Origin: JBGAJN01 sp044224905
GTDB lineage: Bacteria; Verrucomicrobiota; Verrucomicrobiia; Limisphaerales; JBGAJN01
NCBI GenBank assembly: GCA_044224905.1
Contig: JBGAJN010000004.1
Location: 744,001 to 808,000 of the forward strand
DNA: 64,000 nucleotides
Direction of reading: 5' to 3'
In this document: in pieces, positions 16,180 through 24,285 of the stretch
How positions within the stretch are numbered: position 1 is the stretch's first letter
Layout: each line of letters opens with the position of its first letter
Notes under the pieces: generated by a model
What the model saw: only the letters and a program-made list of their open reading frames with translations
The model's database searches: none
Told to the model about the DNA's origin: nothing
Made by a program: the position numbers and the translations under genes

Positions 16180-16521
16180 ATGTTTACCAGCGACGAGTTC
16201 GAAATCATCACGTTCCTGAAATGCTTTAAGGGGCAATACGTCTCCGGCAAGGAAGTGTGCCGTCGCGCGGGCAGCAAGCGCCGCTACCAAGAGAATCCTC
16301 GCTGGGCTTTGCCACTGCTCGTCGGAATGGTCGTGCGCGGCATCGTGACCGTCGATGCCGGCGGTCACTACCGCTTGCTCGAAAAAGAAGAACAGCCCAA
16401 CCGCAACGTCGGCAGCCCGGCGATTAGTTCCGCCTCCGATCCCGCAGCCGCGCCGCCGACCGAACTGCAGGAACTCGAAGTCCCAAAAGACGACGATGGC
16501 ACGTCGGAGCCCACGCTCTAG
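16180..16521 (+). CDS. Small winged-helix-like protein, second of a tandem pair
   Basis: The start at 16180 gives 113 residues beginning MFTSDEFEIITFLKCFKGQYVSGK, colinear with the product of 15772 including GKEVCRRAG and WALPLL. The conserved 70-residue core followed by an unrelated Pro/Glu-rich tail suggests an old local duplication with diverging tails. The 90-base spacer between the two genes holds no obvious terminator, so co-transcription is likely. Confidence 0.7.
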   Translation: MFTSDEFEIITFLKCFKGQYVSGKEVCRRAGSKRRYQENPRWALPLLVGMVVRGIVTVDAGGHYRLLEKEEQPNRNVGSPAISSASDPAAAPPTELQELEVPKDDDGTSEPTL

Positions 16522-16596
16522 AGGCGGGGTCCGTCATTTCCTCCCCAGTCCCGCCGGAATTGCAACACCGTCAGCCTGTGCTAGCCTCGCGTTCGC

Positions 16597-18123
16597 ATGG
16601 CTTTTGATTCCTTCCGCGATTTCATCAACGCACTCGAACAAGCGGGTGAGTTGCGCCGCATCACGCAACCGGTCGCCACCGAACTCGAGATCACCGAGAT
16701 CGCCGACCGCGAGATGAAGCAGCCCGGCGGCGGCAAGGCGCTGCTGTTTGAAAAGCCCACCGTCAACGGCGTGGTCTCGCCGTTTCCCGTGGCCATCAAC
16801 ACGCTCGGCTCGCACAAGCGCATGGCCATGAGCATGGGCGCGGAGTCGGTGGACGAAGTGGCCAACGAACTCGGTGCGCTGATGAAAGCCAAGCCGCCGA
16901 CCTCGATGAAGGAGGCGATGAAGCTGCTTTCGCTCGCGCTCGACCTCCGCCATGCGAAACCAAAGACCGTGAAGAGCGGCTCGTGCAAAGACGTAATTCA
17001 GAAGTTTGATGCACCTGCACCCGCCAAGAGCTGGCCTCCTGCCCCGGATTGGCAGAAAGGCACTAATCCCAATCCACCCACGCTTGCGAATCTTCCCATC
17101 CTCAAATGCTGGCCGCTCGACGGCGGACGTTTCATCACGCTGCCGTGCGTGGTCACGCGTGACCCGGACACGGGCGAGCGCAATCTCGGCATGTATCGCA
17201 TCCAGATCTACGACGACAAAACCACCGGCATGCACTGGCAGCTCCAGAAAGTCGCCGCGCGCCATGGCCGCCGCTATTACGAAAAGGGCGAGCGCATGCC
17301 CGTCGCCATTTTCATTGGCGGTGACCCGATGTTTCCCTTTGCCGCGACCGCGCCGATGCCGGACGGACTCGATGAATTTCTCCTCGCCGGTTACCTCCGC
17401 AAGAAATCCGTCGAGATGATTAAGTGCGAGACCAACGACCTCGAAGTTCCCGCCAACGCCGATTTTGTCATCGAAGGTTACATTGACCCGACCGAGCCGT
17501 TGCGCGACGAAGGGCCGTTCGGCGACCACACCGGCTATTACACGTTGCCCGAGCCGTATCCGGTGTTTCACATCACCGCCATCACGCATCGCAAGGACGC
17601 CGTGTATCCCGCCACCATCGTGGGCATCCCGCCCATGGAAGATTTCTACATCGGTGGCGCGTCCGTGAAACTCTTCCTGCCCATCTTCAAGATGAACTTC
17701 CCCGAGATCGTGGACATCGCGCTGCCGGCGGAAGGCACGTTCCACAACCTCGTCTTCGTCAGCATCAAGAAGACCTACCCGATGCAGGCCTATAAAATCA
17801 TGCACGGCCTGTGGGGCATGGGGCAGATGATGTTCACGAAATACATCGTGGTGGTGGACGCCGATGTGAACGTGCACAACACCAGCGAAGTCCTCTTCCA
17901 TCTCTTCGCGAACACCGACCCGCAACGCGACAGCATCTTCACCAAAGGTCCGTCTGACGTGCTCGATCACGCTACGAGCGAAATCGCCGTCGGGAGCAAG
18001 CAAGGTTTCGACGCGACGAAGAAACTGCCGGGTGAAGGTTTCAAACGGCCTTGGCCACCGCTCATCAAAATGGATGAGGCGGTGAAGGCAAAGGTGGAAA
18101 GTATTTTGAAAAACAAAGTCTAA
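16597..18123 (+). CDS. UbiD-family prenylated-FMN decarboxylase
   Basis: The 508-residue protein has UbiD landmarks: the N-terminal FRDFINALEQAGELRRI and EITEIADREMKQPGG segment, the central RYYEKGERMPVAIFIGGDP, and the active-site loop with acidic residues in EGPFGDHTGYYTLPEPYPVF. UbiD enzymes decarboxylate aromatic or alpha,beta-unsaturated acids using prenylated FMN made by UbiX. The nearest relatives act in ubiquinone or menaquinone synthesis, and menaquinone would suit this phylum, but the substrate cannot be read from sequence. Confidence 0.85.
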   Translation: MAFDSFRDFINALEQAGELRRITQPVATELEITEIADREMKQPGGGKALLFEKPTVNGVVSPFPVAINTLGSHKRMAMSMGAESVDEVANELGALMKAKPPTSMKEAMKLLSLALDLRHAKPKTVKSGSCKDVIQKFDAPAPAKSWPPAPDWQKGTNPNPPTLANLPILKCWPLDGGRFITLPCVVTRDPDTGERNLGMYRIQIYDDKTTGMHWQLQKVAARHGRRYYEKGERMPVAIFIGGDPMFPFAATAPMPDGLDEFLLAGYLRKKSVEMIKCETNDLEVPANADFVIEGYIDPTEPLRDEGPFGDHTGYYTLPEPYPVFHITAITHRKDAVYPATIVGIPPMEDFYIGGASVKLFLPIFKMNFPEIVDIALPAEGTFHNLVFVSIKKTYPMQAYKIMHGLWGMGQMMFTKYIVVVDADVNVHNTSEVLFHLFANTDPQRDSIFTKGPSDVLDHATSEIAVGSKQGFDATKKLPGEGFKRPWPPLIKMDEAVKAKVESILKNKV

Positions 18124-18135
18124 ACCACGCTTCCC

Positions 18136-18645
18136 ATGAGCCGGCAACCTCCCGAAACGAAATTGCCGGACTCCTTCTCCCCCTCGGGGGAGAAGGTTGG
18201 GATGAGGGGGCGCGCCCCGCAATACAGCAAGCACCGCACGCGCACCGACAACGCCCGGGAGTTTGCCCGCCAGCTCCGCGCCCAATCCACCGCCGCCGAG
18301 AAACGTCTCTGGCGTTTGCTGCGTGACCGGCGTTTCAACGAATTCAAATTCCGTCGGCAATACGCGTGTGGCATTTACTTTTTGGATTTCTACTGCGCCA
18401 CCGCCAAGCTGGCGGTGGAGTTGGATGGCGGCGGACACGGCTTTCCCGACCAGCGCACCAAGGACGAAAAACGAAATGAATTTCTCGCGGCGAAAGGAAT
18501 CCACGTGCTGCGCTTTTGGAATCATCAAATGGGCGGCGAATTAGAATCCATCCGGTTTGAGATCTGGCATGCGCTCATGGAACGGACGGGGCGTGAAGGG
18601 GAGATTACCGGTTATCTGCCCAAGCCGCCCGCCCCCTCATCCTGA
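18136..18645 (+). CDS. DUF559-domain endonuclease-like protein
   Basis: Residues about 35-155 form a DUF559 domain, related to the Vsr/PD-(D/E)XK nuclease fold: AREFARQLRAQSTAAEKRLWRLL, FKFRRQYACGIYFLDFYC with the Asp of the active-site pattern, LAVELDGGGH with Glu-x-Asp, and RNEFLAAKGIHVLRFWN. The N-terminus (PDSFSPSGEKVGMRGRAPQ) and the C-terminal PKPPAPSS are encoded by two inverted copies of a hairpin repeat. DUF559 genes are common, of unclear function, and often sit inside such repeats, suggesting mobility of the whole unit. Confidence 0.85.
   Translation: MSRQPPETKLPDSFSPSGEKVGMRGRAPQYSKHRTRTDNAREFARQLRAQSTAAEKRLWRLLRDRRFNEFKFRRQYACGIYFLDFYCATAKLAVELDGGGHGFPDQRTKDEKRNEFLAAKGIHVLRFWNHQMGGELESIRFEIWHALMERTGREGEITGYLPKPPAPSS
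18173..18214 (+). repeat. Hairpin repeat, copy 1, at 5' end of DUF559 gene
   Basis: A perfect stem of CCTTCTCCCCC against GGGGGAGAAGG is followed by a TTGGGATGAGGGGGCG tail. It lies within the coding region of the DUF559 gene and is inverted relative to copy 2. Confidence 0.85.
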
Positions 18646-18669
18646 CCTTCTCCCCCGAGGGGGAGAAGG
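18630..18669 (-). repeat. Hairpin repeat, copy 2, at 3' end of DUF559 gene
   Basis: The sequence starts CGCCCCCTCATCCTGACC and ends with the stem CCTTCTCCCCC / GGGGGAGAAGG (18646-18669). It is the reverse complement of copy 1 with a few changes, and it spans the stop codon of the gene. Confidence 0.85.
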
Positions 18670-18723
18670 CAACCGAGCTCGGTGATGGCGATGCGAATGG
18701 CGGGAGTGATGCTTCCGTTTTTT

Positions 18724-18763
18724 CCCTCGCCCCCTTGGGGGAGAGGATTAAGGTGAGGGGGGT
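18724..18763 (+). repeat. Hairpin repeat, copy 3, diverged
   Basis: Stem arms CTCGCCCCC and GGGGGAGAG are followed by ATTAAGGTGAGGGGGG, the same plan as copy 1 with several substitutions. It lies between the DUF559 gene and the convergent VOC gene and may double as a terminator for both. Confidence 0.7.
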
Positions 18764-18769
18764 GCTCGG

Positions 18770-19255
18770 TTAACCGCGGCGCGCGGCCTTGATTTTGGCG
18801 ATGTCGATCTTGCCCATGTCCATCATCGCGGCGAAGACGCGTTTGGCTTCCGCGCCGCCGGCCGCCAGCGCGTCCGTCAACACGCGCGGCGTGATTTGCC
18901 AGGAGATGCCCCAGCGATCTTTGCACCAGCCGCAGTGGCTTTCCTGACCGCCGTTGCTGACGATGGTCTTCCAGTAGCGATCCGTTTCCGCCTGCGTGTC
19001 CGTCGCAATCTGGAAGGAGAACGCCTCGGTCTGTTTGAACATCGGCCCGCCGTTGATGGCCATGCAGGGAATGCCGAACACGGTGAACTCCACGGAGAGA
19101 ATCTGGCCCTTCTTGCCATCGGGAAAATTGTCCGGAGCTTTGTAAATGCCCGTGACTTTACTGTTCGGAAACGTCTTCGCGTAAAAGCGCGCGGCTTTTT
19201 CGGCATCTTTGTTGAACCAAAGGCAGATGGTGTTCTTCGCTTTCTTTTTGCTCAT
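18770..19255 (-). CDS. PhnB-like VOC (glyoxalase-fold) protein
   Basis: Starting at 19255 (MSKKKAKNTICLWFNKDAEKAARFY) the protein is 161 residues with a paired beta-alpha-beta-beta-beta VOC fold: FYAKTFPNSKVTGIY, FTVFGIPCMAINGGPMF, DRYWKTIVSNGGQE and CGWCKDRWGISWQITPRVL. It ends with the PhnB-type helix VFAAMMDMGKIDIAKI. These proteins are often annotated as 3-demethylubiquinone-9 3-methyltransferase-like, although that activity is doubtful. Substrate unknown. A fragment resembling the terminal helix occurs at 34866-34970. Confidence 0.85.
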   Translation of the reverse strand: MSKKKAKNTICLWFNKDAEKAARFYAKTFPNSKVTGIYKAPDNFPDGKKGQILSVEFTVFGIPCMAINGGPMFKQTEAFSFQIATDTQAETDRYWKTIVSNGGQESHCGWCKDRWGISWQITPRVLTDALAAGGAEAKRVFAAMMDMGKIDIAKIKAARRG

Positions 19256-19401
19256 AATTTTCCTTCGTCCCGACCGCATCTGATTTCGGCGGGGCAATCT
19301 ATGCCGCTCGTGACCGAGCACAAATTCATTTGGACAGCGAAGCTACGGCGATGTCGCCCCGCCGGGGCTTCGGACATTCAACAGAAGCGCACTTCGGTGC
19401 T

Positions 19402-20460
19402 TTAACTCTGCTTGTTAAACACGCGGTGCGCAACGCGGTCGCTCTTGCGGCGGTCCTGCCAACCGGCGCGCTTTTCCGCTTCGCGGAGGTAGCTGATTTC
19501 GAGTTGGAGTTTGACGAAGCTTTCGTGGCGATCGCGCGGGAGCGTGCCGGCGGCGAGCGCGGCGAGCACGGCGCAGTCTTTCTCTTTCGTATGCGTGCAA
19601 TCGCGGAAATGGCAGCCCGCCGCGAGCGCTTCGATTTCAGGAAATGTTTCCTTCGAGCCCTGAGTGGCTTCCCAGATATGGAACTCGCGCATGCCCGGCG
19701 TGTCGATGACCACGCCGCCTTGCGGAAGGAAAATCATCTCGCGCCAGGATGTCGTGTGCCGGCCTTTGGCGTCGCTCTGGCGGACTTCGACGGTCGCCTG
19801 AAGATCCTCTCCGTAGAGGCGATTGATGAGGCTCGATTTGCCAACGCCGGAGGTGCCGATGAACACCACGGTGTCGCCGGATTTGATCAAGGCCGCCAAT
19901 TTCTTCACGCCGCGTCCGGTGAGTGCGCACGCGGCGAGCACGAGCGCATCGCCAGCGACGGCAGTCGCTTCGGCGAGCTTGGCATCAAGGTCGTCGCACA
20001 AATCAATCTTGTTGAGAATGACCACAGGACGCGCACCGCTTTCGTGGGCCATGACGAGCATCCGCTCCAGTCGCGCCGCGTTGAAGCTCGCATCGGCCGC
20101 CGTCACCATGAAAACGGTTTCGACGTTCGTGGCGAGGATTTGCACGGCGGTGTCGCGACCGGTCATCTTGCGGGTGATCCGGGTGCTGCGTGGCAGAATC
20201 GCGTGGATGGTTGCCTTCTCCTCGTTGGGGACAAGTTTCACGGCCACCCAATCGCCGACCTTGGGCAACTTGGAATGATCGCTGCGCGCCTCGTGCATGA
20301 ACTTGCCGGTGACTTGCGCGGAGAGTTCCGCATCGACGGTCCAGACGCGGTAGAAATGTTTGTCCTCCACCGCGACGCGCGCGGGGGTCAGCCCATTCGC
20401 CAGATGCGGCGCGAACTGCTGGTCGCGCTCAGCGTTCCAGCCCAGCTTGGTCAAACCCAT
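19402..20460 (-). CDS. rsgA: Ribosome small-subunit-dependent GTPase A
   Basis: The 352-residue protein shows an OB-fold-like N-terminus, then a circularly permuted GTPase with G4 NKIDL (VVILNKIDLCDD), G1 P-loop GTSGVGKSSLINRL near residue 200, and G3-like DTPGMREF. The C-terminal zinc knuckle is CHFRDCTHTKEKDC. RsgA helps late 30S subunit maturation. Its order of motifs, G4 before G1, is diagnostic. Confidence 0.95.
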   Translation of the reverse strand: MGLTKLGWNAERDQQFAPHLANGLTPARVAVEDKHFYRVWTVDAELSAQVTGKFMHEARSDHSKLPKVGDWVAVKLVPNEEKATIHAILPRSTRITRKMTGRDTAVQILATNVETVFMVTAADASFNAARLERMLVMAHESGARPVVILNKIDLCDDLDAKLAEATAVAGDALVLAACALTGRGVKKLAALIKSGDTVVFIGTSGVGKSSLINRLYGEDLQATVEVRQSDAKGRHTTSWREMIFLPQGGVVIDTPGMREFHIWEATQGSKETFPEIEALAAGCHFRDCTHTKEKDCAVLAALAAGTLPRDRHESFVKLQLEISYLREAEKRAGWQDRRKSDRVAHRVFNKQS

Positions 20461-20542
20461 AGATGGCGTGCGGATTGAAACATTCGCCGCATCCTAATCG
20501 TCCCGAAGCGGGCCGGCAATCTTAAGACTCGTAGCCACCGGA

Positions 20543-21961
20543 CTACTTGCCAAAGGCGTAGAGCGCCGTGGGCGTGCGGATGTAGATGTTGTTTCCGACG
20601 AGGGCGGGCGTGGCCGCGATGCGTTCCTTGAAATCAGCCCGATGCAGAATCGTCGGCTTATCGCCACCGGCGGCGAACACAGTCACCTTGCCGTCGATCG
20701 AAGCCACAATGATGCGTCCGTCGGCAGCGACTGGCGACGCGTAGTAGCTGCCCAGAACGTTGAGGCGTTCTTGCTGATACTTGATTGCTCCAGTCTTCGC
20801 GTCGAAGCAGGAAACCATGCCGCCATCTTTCACGAGATAAACATGCCCGCGATAGTGGAGCGGCGACGGCACGTACGGCAGGCCGCGCGTTTGTTTCCAA
20901 GCAACGTGGCTGTCGCCGAGCTCACCTTTTCCGCCGGGCCGCACGGCCACGAGTACGTTCTCGCCACTCGCCATCATGGCTCTCATGCCCGCGATATCGT
21001 CGGCGGTGAGCTTTCCATCGCCGTTCAAATCCTGGGCGCGAAAGAAACCTTCCATCGGCGTGCCTTTGACTTCGTCGGGCGTGATCGCGCCGTCCTTGTT
21101 CTTGTCGAAATTCGCGGCCATCTGTTCGAAAGTCGGCATCGGAGAATCGCCCTTGCCCGGCGACCAACCGCCAAAGAACAACAAGCCATCGCCCTCCACC
21201 GCGGTCGTGCACGTAAACGACGGCATCCCTTTCAACGACCAACGTTCCGCGCCGGTCTTGAGGTCGTAGGCCTTGAGCTTCAGCGAGCCGGACATCACGA
21301 TCTCTTCCACACCATCGTGCTTCCAAACCATCGACGAGCCGTAACTCTGCCGGACATCCGGCCGGGCAGTTTCCCAGGCGCGCTTGCCGGTTTTCAAATC
21401 CACCGCCAGCAACGAACACTTTTTCTCCATGTCACGATTCACGATGACAAGGCCGCCAGCCAGCGTGGGCGAACAACCCGTACCGAACCCGCCCGCCGTT
21501 TCCGCGCGCGAAAGTGGAAGACGCCAAAGTTCCTTCCCCGCGAGGTCGTGGCAGATCAGTCCGTAACTGCCGAAGTAACTCACGACCCGCTTCCCGTCAG
21601 TGACGCAGCTTGAGGAAGCGGGGCTTCCTTCGGTCGAGTGAAACTCTTCCAGCTTCGTATCCGGCACGGAGTGCTTCCAAAGTTGGCGGCCGTCTTTGCG
21701 CGCGTAGCACTGCACTTCCAGCTTCGCGCCGTCGAATGTCGTCAGAAAAATCCGATCGTCCCAAACGACCGGTGACGACATTCCGCTCGGCACGGCGACC
21801 TTCCACAATTGATTCGTCCCCGGTCCGAACGTCGCCGGCGGGTGCGCAGTTTCCGAAACGCCCGAGCAATTAGGGCCACGGAACTGCGGCCACCACGCTT
21901 CGGCAGCGATGCAATGAACGGCGGTCAGGACTAGTACGACGGAACCCAAAATCAATTTCAT
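20543..21961 (-). CDS. Secreted PQQ-like beta-propeller protein with inserted EF-hands
   Basis: The start at 21961 gives a signal peptide (MKLILGSVVLVLTAVHCIAAEAWW) and a 472-residue protein. Residues 20-270 and 340-470 are PQQ-type propeller blades (WPQFRGPNCSGVSET at the start; WRLPLSRAETAGG; AYDLKTGAERWSL). Between blades lies a calcium-binding pair: FDKNKDGAITPDEVKG and QDLNGDGKLTADDIAG, with the D-x-N/D-x-D-G-x-I/L loops intact. Such propellers are very common in Verrucomicrobiota and Planctomycetota and mostly uncharacterised; the residues needed to bind PQQ are not evident. Confidence 0.85.
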   Translation of the reverse strand: MKLILGSVVLVLTAVHCIAAEAWWPQFRGPNCSGVSETAHPPATFGPGTNQLWKVAVPSGMSSPVVWDDRIFLTTFDGAKLEVQCYARKDGRQLWKHSVPDTKLEEFHSTEGSPASSSCVTDGKRVVSYFGSYGLICHDLAGKELWRLPLSRAETAGGFGTGCSPTLAGGLVIVNRDMEKKCSLLAVDLKTGKRAWETARPDVRQSYGSSMVWKHDGVEEIVMSGSLKLKAYDLKTGAERWSLKGMPSFTCTTAVEGDGLLFFGGWSPGKGDSPMPTFEQMAANFDKNKDGAITPDEVKGTPMEGFFRAQDLNGDGKLTADDIAGMRAMMASGENVLVAVRPGGKGELGDSHVAWKQTRGLPYVPSPLHYRGHVYLVKDGGMVSCFDAKTGAIKYQQERLNVLGSYYASPVAADGRIIVASIDGKVTVFAAGGDKPTILHRADFKERIAATPALVGNNIYIRTPTALYAFGK

Positions 21962-22039
21962 GCGCGTGGAGTATGCTTTTAATTGCCGAACACGCAAGAA
22001 GCAGACTGCAATCACGCCGAAATCGCTTCAGCTCCCACC

Positions 22040-22825
22040 CTACCGCCGGAAATCGACGACCACGCCGGTGGCGCCTTCCTCATTACCGCTCGCACGCGGC
22101 ACGAGCATCGGTGTGCGTTGCTTGTAGCCGGCGTATTCGGGATGAGCGTTCTGCAGGTCGCGTTCCTCGAGATAAATCCCGACCAGAATGTAACCCGCCG
22201 TCATGACGGCAAAGAACAGATGCGCCGCAGTCATGGTTGGCGTGCACCAAAAGGCGAAGAAGAAACCCAGATACAGCGGGTGGCGAACCAGTTTATACGG
22301 TCCCGGCGTCCGGAACTGCAAAGCCGTGTAGGGGCAGTTGCGGAAGTGCAGCCACACCTGGCGCAGACCGAAGAGATCGAAATGGTTGATGACAAACGTG
22401 GTCGTGAGCGCGAGCAACCAACCAAACGCGCACCCGGCGTACAACACATACCGACCGATCGGATTCTCCACCTGCCAAATGATTCCGCCCAGCGGTTGCC
22501 AAAGCCAGAACACCAACGCGAGAGCGAGCGAAGCGGTGAGCGTGTAAGTGCTGCGCTCGGCCGCTTCAGGAATGTAGCGCGTGATCCAACGTTTGAAGAA
22601 TGGCCGCGCCATCACGCTGTGCTGCACGGCGAACAGACCAAGCAGTCCGGCGTTGATCGCGAGGGCGATCCAGAATGACGACGTCGGCGCCGAATCGATG
22701 GACTTGGGCACGAGAAAATTTCCGACGAATCCAGCTGCGTAGCTAAACGTCGCCAGAAATGCGGCGTACGCAAATGTTCCGTACAGCAGGACGACGATAC
22801 GATTGATGAATGATGTGTGTTTCAT
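22040..22825 (-). CDS. mddA: Methanethiol S-methyltransferase-like membrane protein (NnrU/ICMT superfamily)
   Basis: The 261-residue protein has about six hydrophobic segments and the isoprenylcysteine methyltransferase-type C-terminal motif: YKLVRHPLYLGFFFAFW, then LEERDLQNAHPEYAGYKQRTPML. The N-terminal VVLLYGTFAYAAFLATFSYAAGFVGNF block resembles MddA, which methylates methanethiol to dimethyl sulfide in bacteria. The substrate assignment is by family resemblance only; phospholipid or other small-thiol methylation remains possible. It is last in a minus-strand group with an AhpD-like protein, a soluble methyltransferase and an AraC regulator. Confidence 0.7.
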   Translation of the reverse strand: MKHTSFINRIVVLLYGTFAYAAFLATFSYAAGFVGNFLVPKSIDSAPTSSFWIALAINAGLLGLFAVQHSVMARPFFKRWITRYIPEAAERSTYTLTASLALALVFWLWQPLGGIIWQVENPIGRYVLYAGCAFGWLLALTTTFVINHFDLFGLRQVWLHFRNCPYTALQFRTPGPYKLVRHPLYLGFFFAFWCTPTMTAAHLFFAVMTAGYILVGIYLEERDLQNAHPEYAGYKQRTPMLVPRASGNEEGATGVVVDFRR

Positions 22826-22855
22826 GGTGGGAATTTGTTGAGTTGTGGGTGTGAG

Positions 22856-23161
22856 TTAACTGGTCAAGGCGTGGGTCGCGTGCGTGACGGCCGCACCGGC
22901 GCGCAAAGCGGCGGAGACCATGGCGGCCTCCGTCAACTCGGTTTCGGTCGCTCCCGCGCGACGCGCGTTGCCAGTGTGGATCTCGATGCAATACGGGCAC
23001 TGCGTCGTGAGCGCCACCGCGACGGCGATGAGCTCCTTGTATTTCACTGGGATCGCTCCCTCGGCCACCGCGGCCTTGTCAAAGGCCCAAAAGGCTTTCA
23101 TCACCTCGGGCGAGAGATCGTTCATCTTCTTCAGCCTGGTCAGATTTTCTTTATTGTACAT
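22856..23161 (-). CDS. Carboxymuconolactone decarboxylase / AhpD-like protein
   Basis: The start at 23161 gives a 101-residue protein with the AhpD-type redox and proton-relay motif C55-P-Y-C58-x3-H62 (QCPYCIEIHTGNARRAGA) and the preceding helix YKELIAVAVAL. Family members are small peroxidase-cycle reductases or lactone decarboxylases. Cys-x-x-Cys favours an AhpD-like thiol role. It lies 30 bases before the mddA-like gene and 34 bases after the methyltransferase gene, so these three probably form one transcript. Confidence 0.88.
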   Translation of the reverse strand: MYNKENLTRLKKMNDLSPEVMKAFWAFDKAAVAEGAIPVKYKELIAVAVALTTQCPYCIEIHTGNARRAGATETELTEAAMVSAALRAGAAVTHATHALTS

Positions 23162-23195
23162 ACGCGTGATGGTTGTGGTTAAAACTGGAATCCGT

Positions 23196-24173
23196 TCAGC
23201 CGCGCACCGCGACGACTTCGAGATACTCGGCGGCGACTTCAGTGGTGTTGGGGTTGTTGGCAATGTTGTTCGCGCTTTGAAGTTCAACGAGGTCCCGTCG
23301 CAATGCGGCCTGCCCGGCAGCGTCCAATGAAGCGAACGCGCGCTGCGTCGGGCCGTAATATTGGCGGAAGAACTCCACCGTTTCCGCCGGCGGAAATGGA
23401 TAACGCATCAGGGCGATCCGACGGGTGAGGCGCACGTCATCGAAGCCCGAAGACAGTCGCTCACGGACGATCGCCTCATCACCCCACCCCATCGGCGACG
23501 GAACACCAGCGGGCGGCGGTGGCAAGTGAGCTTTGAAGACGTTGAACATTTTCCCGATGAAACCTTGGGGCGTCCAATTGGCCAGCGCCACGCGGCCGCC
23601 GGACTTGGTGACCCGCGACAACTCGTCGACGACAACGTCGGGTCGCGGCGCGAACATCACGCCGAACATGCTGACGACTAGATCGAATTGTTCCTCGGCA
23701 AACGGCATGGCCTCGACGTCGCCTTCATGGAATTCAATCCGCAGGCCTTCGCCCGCAGCGCGGCTCCGCGCCTGAGCGATGAGATTGCTCGCGATGTCTA
23801 AACCAGAAACCACGCCACCACGACGGGCGGCGAGAACGGCGAGGTTCCCCGTGCCACAAGCGGCATCGAGCACTTGCGTTCCGGGGTGGATGACTAGGCT
23901 CGCCATGAATTCCTCGGCGACGTTTTCGATCGAGCGAGCGATTTGACCGAAATCGCCGGATTCCCAAGTCGCCTTCTGCTTCGCCTTGATGGCTTCGAGA
24001 TTGGCGATGATTGAGGACGCTTGAGCGGAAGTGCGGCCTGGTCCGCCATCGGGACGAGCTTCGCGGATCGTGACGCCGTAACGGTTATCGCGCCGCGCGA
24101 GTGTGCGCGTGACGACTTCGGGATCGAGGCGGTTGAGTTTCTTCAGCTGGGTGGGGCGCTGTTGATTTTGCAT
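23196..24173 (-). CDS. Class I SAM-dependent methyltransferase
   Basis: The 325-residue protein carries motif I, VLDAACGTGNLAVLAA, motif II region VVSGLDIASNLIAQAR, then EGDVEAMPFAEEQFDLVVSMFGVMFA and the post-motif SRVTKSGGRVALANWTPQG. The layout matches UbiE/COQ5-like small-molecule methyltransferases. The first 65 residues are not needed for the fold and may reflect an over-extended start, although the ATG at 24173 lies just below an inverted repeat (24180-24236). Confidence 0.85.
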   Translation of the reverse strand: MQNQQRPTQLKKLNRLDPEVVTRTLARRDNRYGVTIREARPDGGPGRTSAQASSIIANLEAIKAKQKATWESGDFGQIARSIENVAEEFMASLVIHPGTQVLDAACGTGNLAVLAARRGGVVSGLDIASNLIAQARSRAAGEGLRIEFHEGDVEAMPFAEEQFDLVVSMFGVMFAPRPDVVVDELSRVTKSGGRVALANWTPQGFIGKMFNVFKAHLPPPPAGVPSPMGWGDEAIVRERLSSGFDDVRLTRRIALMRYPFPPAETVEFFRQYYGPTQRAFASLDAAGQAALRRDLVELQSANNIANNPNTTEVAAEYLEVVAVRG

Positions 24174-24179
24174 ACGTTT

Positions 24180-24236
24180 GTTTCGTTTTGTTGCGGATGG
24201 CTGAATCCAGCTTCATCCGGGTAAACGATACGAAAC
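24180..24236. promoter_or_regulatory. Interrupted dyad upstream of methyltransferase gene
   Basis: GTTTCGT (24180-24186) pairs with ACGAAAC (24230-24236), and nested inside CGGATG (24194-24199) pairs with CATCCG (24214-24219). It lies between the AraC gene stop and the methyltransferase ATG, 7 bases above the start. It could be an operator or an RNA stem in the leader. The two nested arms are not centred on the same base, which weakens a simple operator reading. Confidence 0.35.
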
Positions 24237-24285
24237 GCAGGCGGAAGGCGCTTTGCTGCGCAGTTCAATCCTTTGACTGAGCAGG

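Noticed and set aside
16534..18528. A 664-codon open frame on the minus strand
   Set aside because: It is the antisense of the UbiD-type decarboxylase gene and has the Arg/His/Val-rich composition of a shadow frame in GC-rich DNA.
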